The notes below the pieces were generated by a model. That model had not been told where the DNA came from, did no database searches, and saw only the letters and a list, made by a program, of their open reading frames with translations. A stretch of DNA of 29,836 nt from Lentisphaeria bacterium UBA4640. Its GTDB lineage: Bacteria > Verrucomicrobiota > Lentisphaeria > Victivallales > UBA1829. The stretch lies in contig DHMO01000039.1 of assembly GCA_002405835.1 (NCBI GenBank), forward strand, positions 1-29,836, written 5' to 3'. Below, piece after piece: positions 7,401 to 15,085 of the stretch. The position numbers and the translations under genes were made by a program. How positions within the stretch are numbered: the first letter of the stretch is position 1; each line of letters begins with the position of its first letter.

Positions 7401-9542
7401 TTTCCAGCCGAACTGGCTTCCGTGGGGCAGGGTCAGGGAGGTGAGCATGCCTTGTCGCGAGCTTTCCCGGTAATAGTCTCCGAGATATCCGGTTATGCCG
7501 GGGGCGCAGTTGTAGTCGTAACCGGTCAGATGATTGAACCCGAGGTCGCGTGCGCGGCGGACTTTCCGCTGAACCGTAAAGAGCGCGTTTGCCGCTGCGC
7601 CTTCACGGGTTCCGTCGACAATCAGAGAGCGCAGATGCAGAACGGTTCCGTTCAGAAGGAAGTTGCGTCCCTTGACTTCAAATTCACGGAATCCGAATGT
7701 TTCGGGATAGAGTTCATCGACGGTTTTTCCATTCCTGTTCAGCGAAAGATGCAGAGTGTAGAGGTTTTCCGGGCGGTCGATATCCCACAGTTTCGGGTTT
7801 GCCCACGGGGTTGAGAATTCCAGCTGAAGCGATTTCTGTTTTTCCTTCACCTGAAAAGGCTTCGATTCAAATTCCAGAACCTTGTTTTCCCGGTCCATGA
7901 CGCGGGCGGAGAGTGTGTAGGTTCCGGTCTGTAAATTGTCCAGACGCGTATCGCAGGAGATTGTTTTATTTCTGACACTGGCTTTGATCAGCACATCGCG
8001 GATGTTTCCGGTGCGCGGGTATGCTGCAAGAAACATGTCGCCGCAGATTCCGCGGTGTTCCAGCCGTCCTGTTGTTTTTGTGAGCCGTCCGGGAGCCATG
8101 AAAACGGATTTGACCGCTTCATCCGGACGGGCCGTCACAAGGAGGGAGAGCGTAACGGTTTCGCCGGGTTTCACAAAACCGGTCAGATCAATGTCGCCGC
8201 CCGGATAATAGAATTCGCCCGCGGGTTTTCCGTTGATGAAAACCTGGGCGCAGGTCTGGATCAATGTGACTTCCAGCTCAATGCGTTTGCCGGTCCAGTT
8301 TTCCGGAATTTTAACGGTGCGCAGATACCATGCCTGATTCAGCTTCAGCGGATCGAATTTCGGAGCGAAGGGAGAGAGAAAGATGGTCTGGGAGCGTCCG
8401 ACTTCAAGGCTCCCGTAGTTGCCCGGCCAGCTGCCGGGAACTTTGAACCATCCCCATCCGGAACCTTTGGCAGGGAGCGTGTTCCCCTCGTTTGCCGAGA
8501 GAACGGGCTTGAAGCGCCAGAGTCCGTTGAGGCAGATTTCCTCTCTGGTTCCGGTGACGCGGCGTGCGGCGTCGTTGAGGTCCCAGAGCTGTGCCGCCGG
8601 AGCGGAGGGAGAATCTTCATCCATGACGGGAGTTTCCGTTCCCTCCAGAGCGCGGAGCTGCATGTTCCGGAATTCGGCGGAACCGGATTTTCCGTAATTC
8701 CAAGGCTGAACTTCAAGGAATGCGGCTCCATCGGGAATATCGTAGAGCTTTACGCAGCGGCGGAATCCGGTTGTGCCGCTCGCGGAGAAAACTTCGGGTC
8801 CCGGACCGACGCCTTTCCCGTTCCGGTCCAGAAAACGCAGTCCGGAGCGTGCATTCTGCCAGTCGGCGGAACCGGGAATCACCTGATCGGTCGCCATTTC
8901 AAACTTCAGGAGGATCCGTTTGGCTTTTTGCGGCAGCGGAACGCGGAATGTGCATCCGGAAGAACCGGAGATCCGGACGGAGACTCCGTTTTCACCGCGG
9001 GAAACCGTGGTCCCGGACGCCTTCGTGTATGGCGTGGAAAGGAAGAGATTGTCTGCGCCGTTCTGTTCGTGCAATGCAAAGAGCCGGATCTCTCTGAAGA
9101 AGGCTTTCCCGGCGGTTCCGTAGTTCCAGGGGTCGAGTTTCAGCGAGACTGCTCCCTCCGGAACATTGTAGACCCGTTCAAAGAGTGTTTCCTTGCGGGT
9201 CCCGCTTGCGCCGATGACATCCGGCCAGGGGCCGGTCGGTTTGGCGTTTTTGTCGTAGAATCTCATTCCCAGGCGTGCATTCTGCCAGTCGGCGGCGCCG
9301 CGGACAACTCCGTCGACTTCCAGACGGACACTGAGGAAGAGCTGTTTGGTTCCGGCGGGTATGGGAACCCGGAAGGAAGCCCCGTGCGAAGCCTCGGCCG
9401 TGACGGATACCGCATCGGCGGTTTTGACAATTTGCGTGTTTCCATGTTTCCCCGGTTTGAGCGAAAGCAGCAGGTTTTCCGCGTGTGCGGAAAACGCCGC
9501 AAAAAGCAGAATTAAAATGGAAAGAGCAGCTTTGTTTTTCAT
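4440..9542 (-). CDS. large secreted GH2-type multidomain glycosidase-like protein
   Basis: A 1700-residue protein with a signal peptide (about 1-21, cleaved after SAHA). Two tandem homologous beta-sandwich-like modules follow (about 22-157 and 163-299). Both contain ADWQNAR-x-G-x-RF, a GP-x-P-x-V-x-x-ASGT segment and PWNYG. A GH2 sugar-binding domain (about 335-510), an Ig-like domain (about 510-620) and a GH2 TIM barrel (about 625-900) come next. The nucleophile is E842 in IMMSEWGLPH. The usual asparagine-glutamate acid/base pair is replaced by N747-H748 in VVMYSMNHNAAGYY. The C-terminus (about 1480-1700) holds another jelly-roll-like module with WVWLNGEFLG. The gene is 21 bp behind a prepilin-like gene and shares its orientation, implying one transcript. 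Extracellular or periplasmic polysaccharide breakdown is likely; catalysis and substrate are uncertain. Confidence 0.8.
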   Translation of the reverse strand: MKNKAALSILILLFAAFSAHAENLLLSLKPGKHGNTQIVKTADAVSVTAEASHGASFRVPIPAGTKQLFLSVRLEVDGVVRGAADWQNARLGMRFYDKNAKPTGPWPDVIGASGTRKETLFERVYNVPEGAVSLKLDPWNYGTAGKAFFREIRLFALHEQNGADNLFLSTPYTKASGTTVSRGENGVSVRISGSSGCTFRVPLPQKAKRILLKFEMATDQVIPGSADWQNARSGLRFLDRNGKGVGPGPEVFSASGTTGFRRCVKLYDIPDGAAFLEVQPWNYGKSGSAEFRNMQLRALEGTETPVMDEDSPSAPAAQLWDLNDAARRVTGTREEICLNGLWRFKPVLSANEGNTLPAKGSGWGWFKVPGSWPGNYGSLEVGRSQTIFLSPFAPKFDPLKLNQAWYLRTVKIPENWTGKRIELEVTLIQTCAQVFINGKPAGEFYYPGGDIDLTGFVKPGETVTLSLLVTARPDEAVKSVFMAPGRLTKTTGRLEHRGICGDMFLAAYPRTGNIRDVLIKASVRNKTISCDTRLDNLQTGTYTLSARVMDRENKVLEFESKPFQVKEKQKSLQLEFSTPWANPKLWDIDRPENLYTLHLSLNRNGKTVDELYPETFGFREFEVKGRNFLLNGTVLHLRSLIVDGTREGAAANALFTVQRKVRRARDLGFNHLTGYDYNCAPGITGYLGDYYRESSRQGMLTSLTLPHGSQFGWKLDSPEVAANYKALAEYTVRRYQNLPGVVMYSMNHNAAGYYGDQNPQTIGRDIAEEELSADLRKCRAQSLIAERIVAGIDPTRVIYHHAGSIGKIHAVNCYLNWAPPQERSDWLELWEKDGTKPIMMSEWGLPHLASWSSMRGPSFIWSGPAKQCLWMDEFNAEILGEQAYALDPAKIQMMRNEERVLKRSESVFFGELLKGFGNDGRLNVIAQFAKENFQAFRIRGLSYLLPWDQVVLLKAAPGQPARSGAWPGQFDNLKRPGIVPDVAGTHWDFMKDPFREFVPTLAGKDSLPYLRTITGWIAGKRGDLTDKSHTFRPGELIEKTLLTVSDLREAGTVHIAWNVPELQLSGEEQGEVRPGERLELPFSLRIPPVTEHSKLTLNAEFRFPDGSGMKDSFVFDILPEPRLSLQSGIALFDPEGTAADLLKKLGLSFRLIKNEHEWKESELLVLGRNSMEKLPFGLNTALDEGRKVLILEQSPETLERLGFRWNIQGLRTVFSATPLLPDLHHWRGAATSLPPFMQQAPGEHSVPRLTRNRYTASHVWRAGNRNSVATVLIEKPSAGNFKPLLIGGFDLQYAPLLEYTFGQGTALFCQLDLSGRTEEEPEAENLLAALLEHLDRRQPLPPRPVFYDGNPEGRALLNRLKISVKDTQEAAAGDILVITSGADIRKARSAAEAGVQVFALALAKKELAELLPELPAQEGKFFSDLTKDLRKEPLFDGISNSELHWRIELPMTSFEPEGAGGRALRTLAVGKGRITALQTAPWLFPDVFRNRTTLRRQDFLIARLLHNMRAEHHASADFLSRGYRAVTRQNLLSGWRGIADPEKTGRTSGFQLPGFSKTKNWRSITPGRGFEQQFRDLSAYDGWFWYRLNFSLDLPLSPETEYELDLGAVDDESWVWLNGEFLGELTQKTHPDGYWALPRKFTLKGKQLRKTGNTLVVLCNDLRGEGGILGHPVIGLKAAPDGLYTDRNLMEDDPYRYYRW

Positions 9543-9563
9543 AAGAGAAGTTCCTTCCGGAGA

Positions 9564-10307
9564 TTATTTCATGTAAAGCCCGCGCCAGAAATACTGACTC
9601 CATCCCTGATCGCCGTAAATGTCGTTGAAGGCGCGGAAGCCGACATGACCATCCACATAAAGCGTGTTGATTCCGCGTCCGGAGTTGTGACGCTTTGCAA
9701 CGCGCAGATAGAAAATTCCGGCGCCCGGGGTGTTCCAGGGAGCTTTGTCCTGATTCGCCCAGTTCCAGTCGTTGTCGCCGACCAGCAGGTGTTCCGAGGG
9801 GCGGCGGATCCGGAGAATGTCGAGAGACTGATCCAGATCCAGCGTCGGATGCCAGTCGGTTCCTTTAGGCGCATCGGCGGCGAGAAAGAGATTCAGACCG
9901 TAGTTTCTCCAAGTCTCGGTTCCTTGACGGGCGGGGCATAGAAACAGATTTTCAAGCGTTCCGTTGCTTTTGAGCGAGGCGTCCTTGAGGTTTGTCTTGC
10001 CTTTGGAAAGTCCGTAGACCGCGATTCTGTCTTGCCAGCTGATGTAGTTTTCCACAGAAAGTGCGACGGGAGGAATCCGTTTGAAATCTGCATTGTAGAG
10101 TTGAAAAGCCTGTCCGGTCTGCCGCAGATTTCCGGTGCAGCTGATATCCCGCGCCTTGCCTCGTGCCGAGTTCAGCGCAGGCAGAAGAATGCTTACAAGA
10201 ATTGCAATGATTGCTATTACGACAAGGAGCTCTATGAGCGTGAATCTGATTGGTTTCTCCTGAATCGGCGGAGCGGTATGTACTGTCGGTTGATTTTGTT
10301 TTTTCAT
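9564..10307 (-). CDS. prepilin-type N-terminal cleavage/methylation protein
   Basis: A 247-residue type II pseudopilin-like protein. After a 26-residue leader it has the class III signal RFTLIELLVVIAIIAILVS (about 26-44), in which a prepilin peptidase would cut before the Phe and the following helix would anchor the mature protein. The body contains LPALNSARGKARDISCTGNLRQTGQAFQLY, typical of the DUF1559-like family common in Planctomycetes and Lentisphaerae. Near the C-terminus is RHNSGRGINTLYVDGHVGF, the H-x(n)-DG motif of that family. It lies 21 bp upstream of the 1700-residue GH2-type gene, so the two are probably cotranscribed. Its role (pseudopilus subunit, secretion helper or surface anchor) is not known. 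Confidence 0.85.
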   Translation of the reverse strand: MKKQNQPTVHTAPPIQEKPIRFTLIELLVVIAIIAILVSILLPALNSARGKARDISCTGNLRQTGQAFQLYNADFKRIPPVALSVENYISWQDRIAVYGLSKGKTNLKDASLKSNGTLENLFLCPARQGTETWRNYGLNLFLAADAPKGTDWHPTLDLDQSLDILRIRRPSEHLLVGDNDWNWANQDKAPWNTPGAGIFYLRVAKRHNSGRGINTLYVDGHVGFRAFNDIYGDQGWSQYFWRGLYMK

Positions 10308-10396
10308 ATGTCGGCCTCTTGTTTGTTTTCCGGTTGCTTTTTAGTGAGCTTTTTTGAGATTCTCTTGAGTTTGTCCAGTGTGAAATTTCTGTACAT
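10304..10396 (-). CDS. possible 30-codon leader ORF overlapping the prepilin-like start
   Basis: An ATG at 10396 opens 30 codons of a lysine-rich peptide (begins MYRNFTLDKLKRISKKL). It ends with a TGA that overlaps the ATG of the prepilin-like gene in an ATGA arrangement, the geometry used for translational coupling. No strong ribosome site precedes it. It may be chance. Confidence 0.2.
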   Translation of the reverse strand: MYRNFTLDKLKRISKKLTKKQPENKQEADI

Positions 10397-10403
10397 TTTC
10401 AAT

Positions 10404-10435
10404 CTAAGTTGCCTGTTTCATGATGGAGTCCTCCT
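10404..10435 (-). other. strong ribosome site followed by a five-codon ORF (MKQAT)
   Basis: On the minus strand a perfect AGGAGG (10430-10435) sits eight bases before ATG (10421), yet the frame stops after five codons at TAG (10404-10406). This is in the 147-bp gap between the GntR gene and the prepilin-like gene. It could be a regulatory leader peptide, or the remains of a lost gene start. The next gene starts 97 bp further on. Confidence 0.3.
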
Positions 10436-10454
10436 GTATTTATTCCGTGAAAAA

Positions 10455-11555
10455 TTACGTGCCCGGCGTAAAATCTTCGGTTCCGGCGGATTCGCGCCAG
10501 ATGAACTTCCGTTTGATTTCCGAATTGATGATTCTGCGGTTGTTTTCTTTCAGGGCCTGAACGAAAATCCGGCAGAGTTCCGCGCCGATTTCATACATCG
10601 GATAAGTGATGGTCGCCAACGGGGGAAGCTGATCTGTGCATTGTGGAAGATCGTCCGCTCCGATCACGGCAATGTCTTCCGGTATTTTTTTCCCCGCTTC
10701 CTGGAGTGCGTGCATGATGCCGAAGGTGCGGCTGTCGGTTCCCCCGATGACCGCATCAACCGGAAGTCCGGATTGCAGAACTTCCTTCATGGCGGTATAA
10801 CCGTCCTTTTCAAGGAGTCCGCACTCTTTGTGATATTCGGGAGCGAATTCCAGCCCGGCATCGGCCGCGGCGTCGTGGAAATCCTTCCAGTGCTCTTCCG
10901 CATACCCGGTTGCATGAACCGGTTCATGGAAGAACAGAAGATGGCGTCTGCCCTGCTTTTTCAGATATGAAAGGAGTTCCATGTAAGGATCTTTGAGACT
11001 GGAGCAGACGGTGTGGCAGAGCGGGGAGGGTTTATAGCTTCGGGCGAGAACGATTTTTCCGGCTTTGCCGAGTTCTTCGGCCCATGTCCAGTCGGATTCC
11101 AGGACGGGATGATAGAGATATCCTTCCGCGCCCGGACTCAGAAGTTCATCAAGAGTTTCTTTGCTGACCGGACGGTAGTGGTCGAAGAAAAATGTTTCGG
11201 TGATGATTCCGTATTCGCGGGCGGTTCTGGAGAATCCTTCGAGGACATATTGGTAGTTGAACCAGTTGACCGTGCTTCCCGGAATATACTTTTTTGCCGA
11301 CTGTGTGATGACGCGGACGACTTTTCCTTTGGGGCTCTGCTCCGCGACATAGGTTCCGAGTCCTTTTTTTCGGAAGAGGATTCCGCGGTCGGTGAGACTT
11401 GCGAGAATTTTGTTGACGGTCGGAACGGCGACCCCGATTTCTTTGGACAATGCCGCTTCTGACGGGATTCTGTCCCCTGGGTTGCGTGCCGCAACAATAT
11501 TCTCCAGAATATACTGTTCAACCAGTTCAGAACGGGAAACTTCTCTCAGCCGCAT
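10455..11555 (-). CDS. GntR-family regulator with LacI-like sensor domain
   Basis: A 366-residue regulator. Residues about 1-75 form a GntR winged helix (ELVEQYILENIVAARNPGDRIPSEAALSKEIGVAV type, with TVNKILASLTDRGILFRKKGLGTYV). Residues about 80-366 form a periplasmic-binding-protein-like sensor (VDAVIGGTDSRTFGIMHALQEAGKKIPEDIAVIGADDLP near the end). This architecture is known from sugar regulators such as AraR. It lies downstream of the 1100-residue glycosidase and upstream of the prepilin-like/GH2-type pair. It has its own strong promoter with a palindrome in the leader, indicating likely autoregulation. The ATG at 11555 is preceded by AAGGCGAG. The ligand is unknown, presumably a sugar. 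Confidence 0.9.
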   Translation of the reverse strand: MRLREVSRSELVEQYILENIVAARNPGDRIPSEAALSKEIGVAVPTVNKILASLTDRGILFRKKGLGTYVAEQSPKGKVVRVITQSAKKYIPGSTVNWFNYQYVLEGFSRTAREYGIITETFFFDHYRPVSKETLDELLSPGAEGYLYHPVLESDWTWAEELGKAGKIVLARSYKPSPLCHTVCSSLKDPYMELLSYLKKQGRRHLLFFHEPVHATGYAEEHWKDFHDAAADAGLEFAPEYHKECGLLEKDGYTAMKEVLQSGLPVDAVIGGTDSRTFGIMHALQEAGKKIPEDIAVIGADDLPQCTDQLPPLATITYPMYEIGAELCRIFVQALKENNRRIINSEIKRKFIWRESAGTEDFTPGT

Positions 11556-11580
11556 TGTCTGCTCTCGCCTTATTTTTGAG

Positions 11581-11599
11581 TTAGTGAATTAGTTACTAA
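11581..11599. promoter_or_regulatory. candidate GntR autoregulatory operator
   Basis: TTAGTTACTAA (11589-11599) is an inverted repeat of five bases around one central base. TTAGT is repeated in direct orientation eight bases away (11581). It lies between the -10 box and the start codon of the GntR-type gene, where binding would obstruct initiation. Confidence 0.45.
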
Positions 11600-11612
11600 G
11601 TGTTCCGAGTTT

Positions 11613-11641
11613 ACTATACTCTGCGCTTTTTATTTTGTCAA
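11613..11641 (-). promoter_or_regulatory. sigma70-type promoter of the GntR-family gene
   Basis: On the minus strand TTGACA (11636-11641) and TATAGT (11613-11618) are 17 bp apart: a consensus -35 and a five-of-six -10. The -35 box is preceded by CCGC, a context that recurs at two other promoters in this window. Confidence 0.75.
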
Positions 11642-11660
11642 GCGGAGAAAAAGGAATTTT

Positions 11661-11729
11661 ATGGAAAAAATTTTTCAGTGCGTGGAGCGGACGGTATTTG
11701 AATTTATGCAGCAGGCGGTTGCCCCTTGA
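11661..11729 (+). CDS. possible 22-codon small ORF
   Basis: An ATG five bases after AAGGA (11651-11655) opens 22 codons (begins MEKIFQCVERTVF). The 3' end runs into a stem-loop at 11713-11743. A TATACT box (11615-11620) on the plus strand could drive it, but the matching -35 is poor. It is antisense to the intergenic gap between the 1100-residue glycosidase and the GntR gene. Coding status is doubtful. Confidence 0.15.
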   Translation: MEKIFQCVERTVFEFMQQAVAP

Positions 11730-11743
11730 CGGAGCAGCCGCCT
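11713..11743. other. stem-loop between glycosidase and GntR gene
   Basis: AGGCGGTTGC (11713-11722) pairs with GCAGCCGCCT (11734-11743) with one mismatch and an 11-base loop. There is no adjoining T tract on the minus strand, so it is not a classical terminator. It could stabilise the 3' end of the glycosidase message or dampen read-through. Confidence 0.35.
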
Positions 11744-11773
11744 GTGCGATGGATTGCTCTTTTTTGCGGAGGA

Positions 11774-14700
11774 TTACTTGCGGATGAGTTCGTAAGCCGC
11801 AACGACTTTTCCGTTGAAATCTGTTTTCATGCGGATTTCCGTTTTGCCGTTCGCAGTCTTGAAGGGAAGCTCGCCGATGCGTTTTCCCGCAAGGTTCAGC
11901 GCATAGAGGCGGAATCCGGAGAGATCACGGTTCAGCGTGATTGTCGCTTCGCCGCGGCGGATCAGGAGCTGAGCGTTCCCGGTTCTCCACTTGTCGAGGA
12001 CGGTGGCGTCCTGCGAACGGAATTCCATTCCGGCATTGGTCGTTTGGGTGAGATGAAGCAGCAGATAACGGTTGCTTTCAGTCAGCGGACGCGAATCCAT
12101 TGCAGAGCAGAGAACCGAACAGAAACTCTTGTCGGCGCGGACTTTTGCAAACGTTCCGCTGAGTCCGGCGCCTTCTTTCAGAACGAACGCTTCGCTGCGC
12201 GGTGTCCGGACGAGGAAGGTTCCCTGTTCCGCATTCAGTTCCAGCTCTCCGGTATCATTGCGGAAGAGGGATGCACCGAGATTCAGTTTGCCGAGCGCCT
12301 GTGAGGCTCTGGCAATCCGCGGCATGGGGAGGGCGCTTTCATCCAGGGAGAACGCCTGCACGGTGTTTTCCGGAAGCCTTGCGGACTGGACGGAATCGCA
12401 GAGGATCAGACCTGTTTTGCCGAGCAGGGCAAGGCGGTTCAGAATCGGGCTCGGCTCCTGGCTGTTGCGCTTGAAGTAGTCGCGCGGAAGAATGAGCGGG
12501 TAACAGCGTTCGGATTTCCGGACGTCTCCGCGCAGGAAAAAGAGGGCGCCGGCGCGTTCGGAAAGCAGGCGGAGCGGGTCGCTGACCACCGTGAAGGTGT
12601 GGATCGGCTGCGGAAGTTTGTATTGATGCGGACTCCAGCCGTAGCAGAACCGCGCGAGCATGGACCAGTCCTGTGCGGCGGCATAGGCACCCGTTTCAAA
12701 AGCGCCTTCGACGACATACGGGTTCGGGTTCGTGTAGTCCCATTCGGAAACGGCGAACGGTTTGTCGAGTAGACGCGATGTTGCCATTCCGGTAAGAGCT
12801 CCGGTGTAGCGTTCAACCATGAAAGTCATATCTTCGCGGATCGGCGGAGCCCATTTCCGCTTTCCGATGAAAACCGGATGATTGTTGTAGAAATGGTTGT
12901 CCGCGTAATCATAGAGATCGCGGGAGAGGGCGGTCTGTATGTTGGTGTTGTGGTTCTGGTCGGTGACCGGAGCTTTGATTCCGATTTTTTCACACGCAGC
13001 CCGCATCTGGCGGAATGCCTTTGCGTAGGTGTCCACCAGAAACTGGTTCCAGAGCTGATTGCGGTTTATGGAGGAGACTTTCAGCGATTTTTCTGCGCAG
13101 TATTCTGCAAAGCGCTTTTCGTACAGGGCTTTGATTTCCGGCGTAGTGTTCCAGTTGTGGGAAATGGAATCTTCATTTACCAGGCTGATCATGCAGACGG
13201 CCGGATCTTCTGCCCAGCTGAGCCCGGTGTAGCGGTTTTTGTGCGTCATGAGTTTGGTCATGTACGCGAGAAAGTTGTCCAGTGCGGGCTGATGGACAAA
13301 AAGCAGCGCTTTGTATGCGATATAATTGATTTTCCCGCTGAATCCCGGAATCTCCCCGTCGTGGATTGTGCGTCCGGTGAAAATGTCAACGGTGATGTAG
13401 ATTCCTTTGTCGCGCAGCTTTTTCGTGAGCATGTCAAGACGCTCTCTGCGGCGGGAATCGAATGCGAACGGGTCTTCCGGAGTCGGTTTTGCGAGGCGCT
13501 GGTCAAAATGATGAAAACGGACAAGGTTGTAACCGGTTGCGGCGATGTGATCGACCATGCGGTCCATATCCTCATCGGACATGTAATGCAGTTCTTCCGT
13601 GGTATTGATTCCGTAGAAGCGGACGGGTACGCCGGGGCGCTTTTCAAACTCGAAATGACCGTTTCTGTTTTTCAGAAATCCATATTTCCCCGCCGGAGCG
13701 TCCAGCGTTTTGGAGAAGTCGAGAATGCTGCCCGGTTCGACACGGAAGAAGGTTTCGGGCTCCTTGAGCTCCATGAACTCTTTATCTGCGCGCATTACAA
13801 GTTTTTGCGGTTCCTGCGAGTTGAAATTGAGTTCCGCGTCGGAGACGGTTGCGCCGGCGATCATCCAGACGCTTTTGTTTGCGCTTTCAAGTGTGATTTT
13901 GCGGATGGGAATTCCATAAAGCGGAATGCGCGAGAGATACAGTCCGACCGCCGTCGTGGAGTTGCGTCCTTTCCAGGCGACAAGCGCATTTTTCAAAGGC
14001 TTGGGATCCCAGAAGTTTCCGACATCAATTCCGCAGGAGATTTTGTGTGTGACAACCTCTTTTTCCACGAATTCAGCCGAAGCGGATTCCACGGAGATTT
14101 CCCCGATCTCTTCCGGATCCGGCGTCGGCCATGCAGCGCAGTGGAGCAGATAAAGATATTTTCCTTTTACCGGATTCTGCAGAACAATTTCCGCTTTCTT
14201 TGCGAAATAGGGACGCTCTTTTCCCTGAAGGACGATGCAGGTTTTGCCCGGATTATCCTTTTCATTGAGAATATCAAACGGGATCCCGCAGAATTCACGG
14301 GACACCTGGGGGAACATGCGGAAGTCGTTTTCCGCCCCCTGATCCGTCCAGCCGCCCTTCCGGTCTTCTGCTGTTTCATCCAGAAAACCGGAGTTTGCGG
14401 CATCCTTCAGCGAAACGGGGGAACTGGCATAGGGCTGAAATTCGAAATTCAGCACACAGTTTGAGTAGCCGAGTCTTCTGTTCTTTTTTTGCGAGCGGAA
14501 GAAAATCTGGATTTCCCAGCTCTGCCCGCTGTATGCCCGGTTGTCCTGAACAAGGTAATGGACATCCCCTTTGACGGAGAGAATTCCGGTCGGAAGGTGA
14601 AATGCGAGTTCCTTGCATGTTCCGCCCTTCTGACGGCCAACCGGAGTGAATTTTTCGGGGAACGAAAGATCTTTTTCATCCGCGAAGATTTTGGTTCCGG

Positions 14701-15076
14701 CGTATTGCGGAAGAGGAAGAACCGCGCTGATGATGAAGCCCTGTCCGTCAATGCCTTCCGCAGGCGGATTGATGGAAACCGCAAGTTTCAGTTTGTTCTC
14801 TCCCCGCCGGGTGATGCTGCTCTGCAGACGGACGGTCTCTTCTGCGAGCTTCCAGTTTGCGGAAAGTGCCTGCCTGCCATTGTCTTTGAACGAGTCCGTG
14901 ATGGCGCAGTTCTCTTTGCCGGCGGCTGTCTGTTGCCAGTCTGGAGCCATATATTTTGTCTGGAAGAGAATTCCTTCTCCGGAAATGGCGTTTTCCGGAG
15001 TCAGGCGGAAGTGCTCGGTTGCCGATGCGCCCCAGACGAGGGCGGAAAGGCAGAGCGCGGTGATGATTTTTTTCAT
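11774..15076 (-). CDS. secreted clan GH-A glycoside hydrolase (GH5-like, 1100 aa)
   Basis: A signal peptide (about 1-19, MKKIITALCLSALVWGASA) precedes a long N-terminal beta-rich region (about 20-465). A (beta/alpha)8 catalytic domain spans about 470-800: VRFYGINTTEELHYM near 485, a GYNLVRFHHFDQ strand near 515, acid/base E635 in ISLVNEDS, and nucleophile E778 in PFAVSEWDYTNPN. The last 250 residues are a beta-rich tail (LNLAGKRIGELPF, KTDFNGKVVAAYELIRK). Both catalytic glutamates are present, so the enzyme should be active, unlike the doubtful GH2-type protein nearby. The gene follows a prepilin-like gene by nine bases. The substrate cannot be named; a plant or host glycan polymer is plausible. 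Confidence 0.8.
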   Translation of the reverse strand: MKKIITALCLSALVWGASATEHFRLTPENAISGEGILFQTKYMAPDWQQTAAGKENCAITDSFKDNGRQALSANWKLAEETVRLQSSITRRGENKLKLAVSINPPAEGIDGQGFIISAVLPLPQYAGTKIFADEKDLSFPEKFTPVGRQKGGTCKELAFHLPTGILSVKGDVHYLVQDNRAYSGQSWEIQIFFRSQKKNRRLGYSNCVLNFEFQPYASSPVSLKDAANSGFLDETAEDRKGGWTDQGAENDFRMFPQVSREFCGIPFDILNEKDNPGKTCIVLQGKERPYFAKKAEIVLQNPVKGKYLYLLHCAAWPTPDPEEIGEISVESASAEFVEKEVVTHKISCGIDVGNFWDPKPLKNALVAWKGRNSTTAVGLYLSRIPLYGIPIRKITLESANKSVWMIAGATVSDAELNFNSQEPQKLVMRADKEFMELKEPETFFRVEPGSILDFSKTLDAPAGKYGFLKNRNGHFEFEKRPGVPVRFYGINTTEELHYMSDEDMDRMVDHIAATGYNLVRFHHFDQRLAKPTPEDPFAFDSRRRERLDMLTKKLRDKGIYITVDIFTGRTIHDGEIPGFSGKINYIAYKALLFVHQPALDNFLAYMTKLMTHKNRYTGLSWAEDPAVCMISLVNEDSISHNWNTTPEIKALYEKRFAEYCAEKSLKVSSINRNQLWNQFLVDTYAKAFRQMRAACEKIGIKAPVTDQNHNTNIQTALSRDLYDYADNHFYNNHPVFIGKRKWAPPIREDMTFMVERYTGALTGMATSRLLDKPFAVSEWDYTNPNPYVVEGAFETGAYAAAQDWSMLARFCYGWSPHQYKLPQPIHTFTVVSDPLRLLSERAGALFFLRGDVRKSERCYPLILPRDYFKRNSQEPSPILNRLALLGKTGLILCDSVQSARLPENTVQAFSLDESALPMPRIARASQALGKLNLGASLFRNDTGELELNAEQGTFLVRTPRSEAFVLKEGAGLSGTFAKVRADKSFCSVLCSAMDSRPLTESNRYLLLHLTQTTNAGMEFRSQDATVLDKWRTGNAQLLIRRGEATITLNRDLSGFRLYALNLAGKRIGELPFKTANGKTEIRMKTDFNGKVVAAYELIRK

Positions 15077-15085
15077 GTTTTATCC

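Noticed and set aside
5004..9515. Very long open frames on the plus strand (for example 6165-7814 and 8055-9515)
   Set aside because: They lie entirely antisense to the 1700-residue GH2-type gene, show no domain motifs and no operon logic, and are explained by codon bias of the real gene.
12878..14464. 528-codon plus-strand frame
   Set aside because: Antisense shadow of the 1100-residue glycosidase, which has a signal peptide and catalytic motifs.
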